Source: JBBQSF01 sp038214085 (lineage in GTDB: Bacteria > Bacteroidota > Bacteroidia > Bacteroidales > CG2-30-32-10). Taken from it: a stretch of DNA of 6,104 nt. The stretch is taken from assembly GCA_038214085.1 (NCBI GenBank), contig JBBQSF010000154.1, forward strand, positions 1-6,104, written 5' to 3'. Made by a program: the position numbers and the translations under genes. Every line of letters starts with the position of its first letter. Position 1 is the first letter of the stretch. Below the pieces are notes generated by a model. The model ran no database searches. It saw nothing but the letters and a program-made list of their open reading frames with translations, and was not told the DNA's origin. Of this stretch, positions 5,449 to 6,104 are shown one piece after another.

Positions 5449-6078
5449 TTATTTTATCAATGTATTATTTATTCTTATTTCCTTTTTTATTAAAATATTT
5501 TCCAATTCCCTCCAATCCCTTTTTAAAAAATTGGCGATCATGATCGTCTTTTGTTTACCGTCATTGGTTATTATTCTAATCGCATTAGGTGATTTACTTC
5601 CAGGGCTTTCAATATATACCTGTTGAATATCCTTAAGTCTGAATATATGTTGAATAGGGAAATAATAATATTTGATGACAAGATAGTTATCTGAAATTCC
5701 AATTCTGCCCATGCCAAGTATTCCTATAAGAAATGACTCAGCTGCTATTATTGATCCAATTATTATTCCAATCATTGGAATATATTCAGTCGTTATCATC
5801 ATATAAATTCCAAAAAATCCTAAAAGAGGATAAAAACTCCTTAGGTTTGTAATTGGAATGCGTGAAACATAATCGAATTGCTCATATCGGATTTCACTCT
5901 TACTAACAGAAGTAATCTTTATTGGTATATATAATTTTAAATCAATGCTTTCCCCTGATTTAAAAGAGTCAAAACAGTATTTAATGGCTTCTGTAATTAT
6001 ACTTGAATTCTCATAATGAGAATTGTAAATTAAAACAGGATTTCTGGAACTTTTTGTTTTTAATTTAATCGTTACCAT
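5449..6078 (-). CDS. Membrane protein with a probable bacterial PH-like domain
   Basis: Function unknown. The 209-residue protein has a soluble N-terminal part of about 80 residues with no motif I recognise. A hydrophobic hairpin follows (about 81-97 and 100-122, rich in I, G, M and F). The C-terminal region of about 75 residues looks like a bacterial PH fold: GISDNYLVIKYYYF (127-140), RLKDIQQVYIES (147-158), AIRIITNDGKQKTIMIANF (166-184), then a closing helix LENILIKK. Proteins of this build sit in the cytoplasmic membrane with the PH-like domain inside. The ATG (complement of 6076-6078) is the first in frame after a nearby upstream stop. The coding region is more AT-rich (about 29% GC by rough count over sampled lines) than rplI (about 43%), which might mean later acquisition or weak codon selection. 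It converges on the helicase gene across 74 bases. Confidence 0.8.
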   Translation of the reverse strand: MVTIKLKTKSSRNPVLIYNSHYENSSIITEAIKYCFDSFKSGESIDLKLYIPIKITSVSKSEIRYEQFDYVSRIPITNLRSFYPLLGFFGIYMMITTEYIPMIGIIIGSIIAAESFLIGILGMGRIGISDNYLVIKYYYFPIQHIFRLKDIQQVYIESPGSKSPNAIRIITNDGKQKTIMIANFLKRDWRELENILIKKEIRINNTLIK

Positions 6079-6080
6079 TC

Positions 6081-6104
6081 TTAAAAATCCGTTTCGTCCA
6101 TCAT
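6081..6104 (-). CDS. Possible 3' end of an upstream minus-strand gene (partial)
   Basis: Reading the minus strand from the window edge, one frame is open and ends MMDETDF followed by TAA at 6083-6081. That stop is two bases (GA) before the ATG of the membrane protein gene. Such tight spacing is typical of genes in one operon. Only eight codons are visible, so this may be chance and no product can be named. Confidence 0.3.
   Translation of the reverse strand: MMDETDF

Noticed and set aside
5438..5626. Hydrophobic 62-codon + strand frame after the helicase
   Set aside because: It is antisense to the PH-like domain of the minus-strand gene, and its hydrophobicity comes from the T-rich complement. 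The 209-codon minus frame has a coherent domain layout.

Overview
The window reads as chromosomal DNA of a Bacteroidota bacterium, probably class Bacteroidia. The reasons are the rpsF-rpsR-rplI order with no ssb between rpsF and rpsR, the Bacteroidota-type bS6, bS18 and bL9 sequences, AT-rich leaders without Shine-Dalgarno sites in front of most genes, and TAnnTTTG-type -7 elements upstream of some genes. No CRISPR array, tRNA, rRNA, insertion sequence or integrase is visible, and no gap between genes exceeds about 200 bases.

Layout: (1) 22-1140, a compact + strand operon for ribosomal proteins bS6, bS18 and bL9, closed by a strong intrinsic terminator at 1175-1201. (2) 1227-2012, a TrmH/SpoU-family RNA 2'-O-methyltransferase that starts only 25 bases after that terminator. 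(3) 2087-3604, a 505-residue multi-domain DNA-binding protein that appears to join an RNA polymerase alpha-CTD-like module, a sigma-70 region 4.2-like helix-turn-helix and two tandem winged-helix (HARE-HTH-like) modules, preceded by a promoter and an operator-like dyad. (4) 3683-3865, a 60-residue membrane protein with four cysteines that resembles the Na+-NQR maturation factor NqrM, followed by a terminator. (5) 4067-5374, a DbpA-like DEAD-box RNA helicase, probably with a TTG start. (6) 5449-6078 on the minus strand, an AT-rich membrane protein with a probable bacterial PH-like domain, convergent with the helicase. The last 24 bases may hold the end of another minus-strand gene.

The shared theme is ribosome production: three ribosomal proteins, an RNA-modifying enzyme and a helicase of the type that acts on 23S rRNA during large-subunit assembly. 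Two points stand out. The first is the only clear Shine-Dalgarno site in the window, AGGAGG before rplI. It lies in the operon for bS6 and bS18, two of the proteins reported to mask the anti-Shine-Dalgarno sequence of the Bacteroidota ribosome. The second is the 505-residue protein built from pieces that resemble RNA polymerase subunits. I see no defence island or mobile system; most of the window is core genome.
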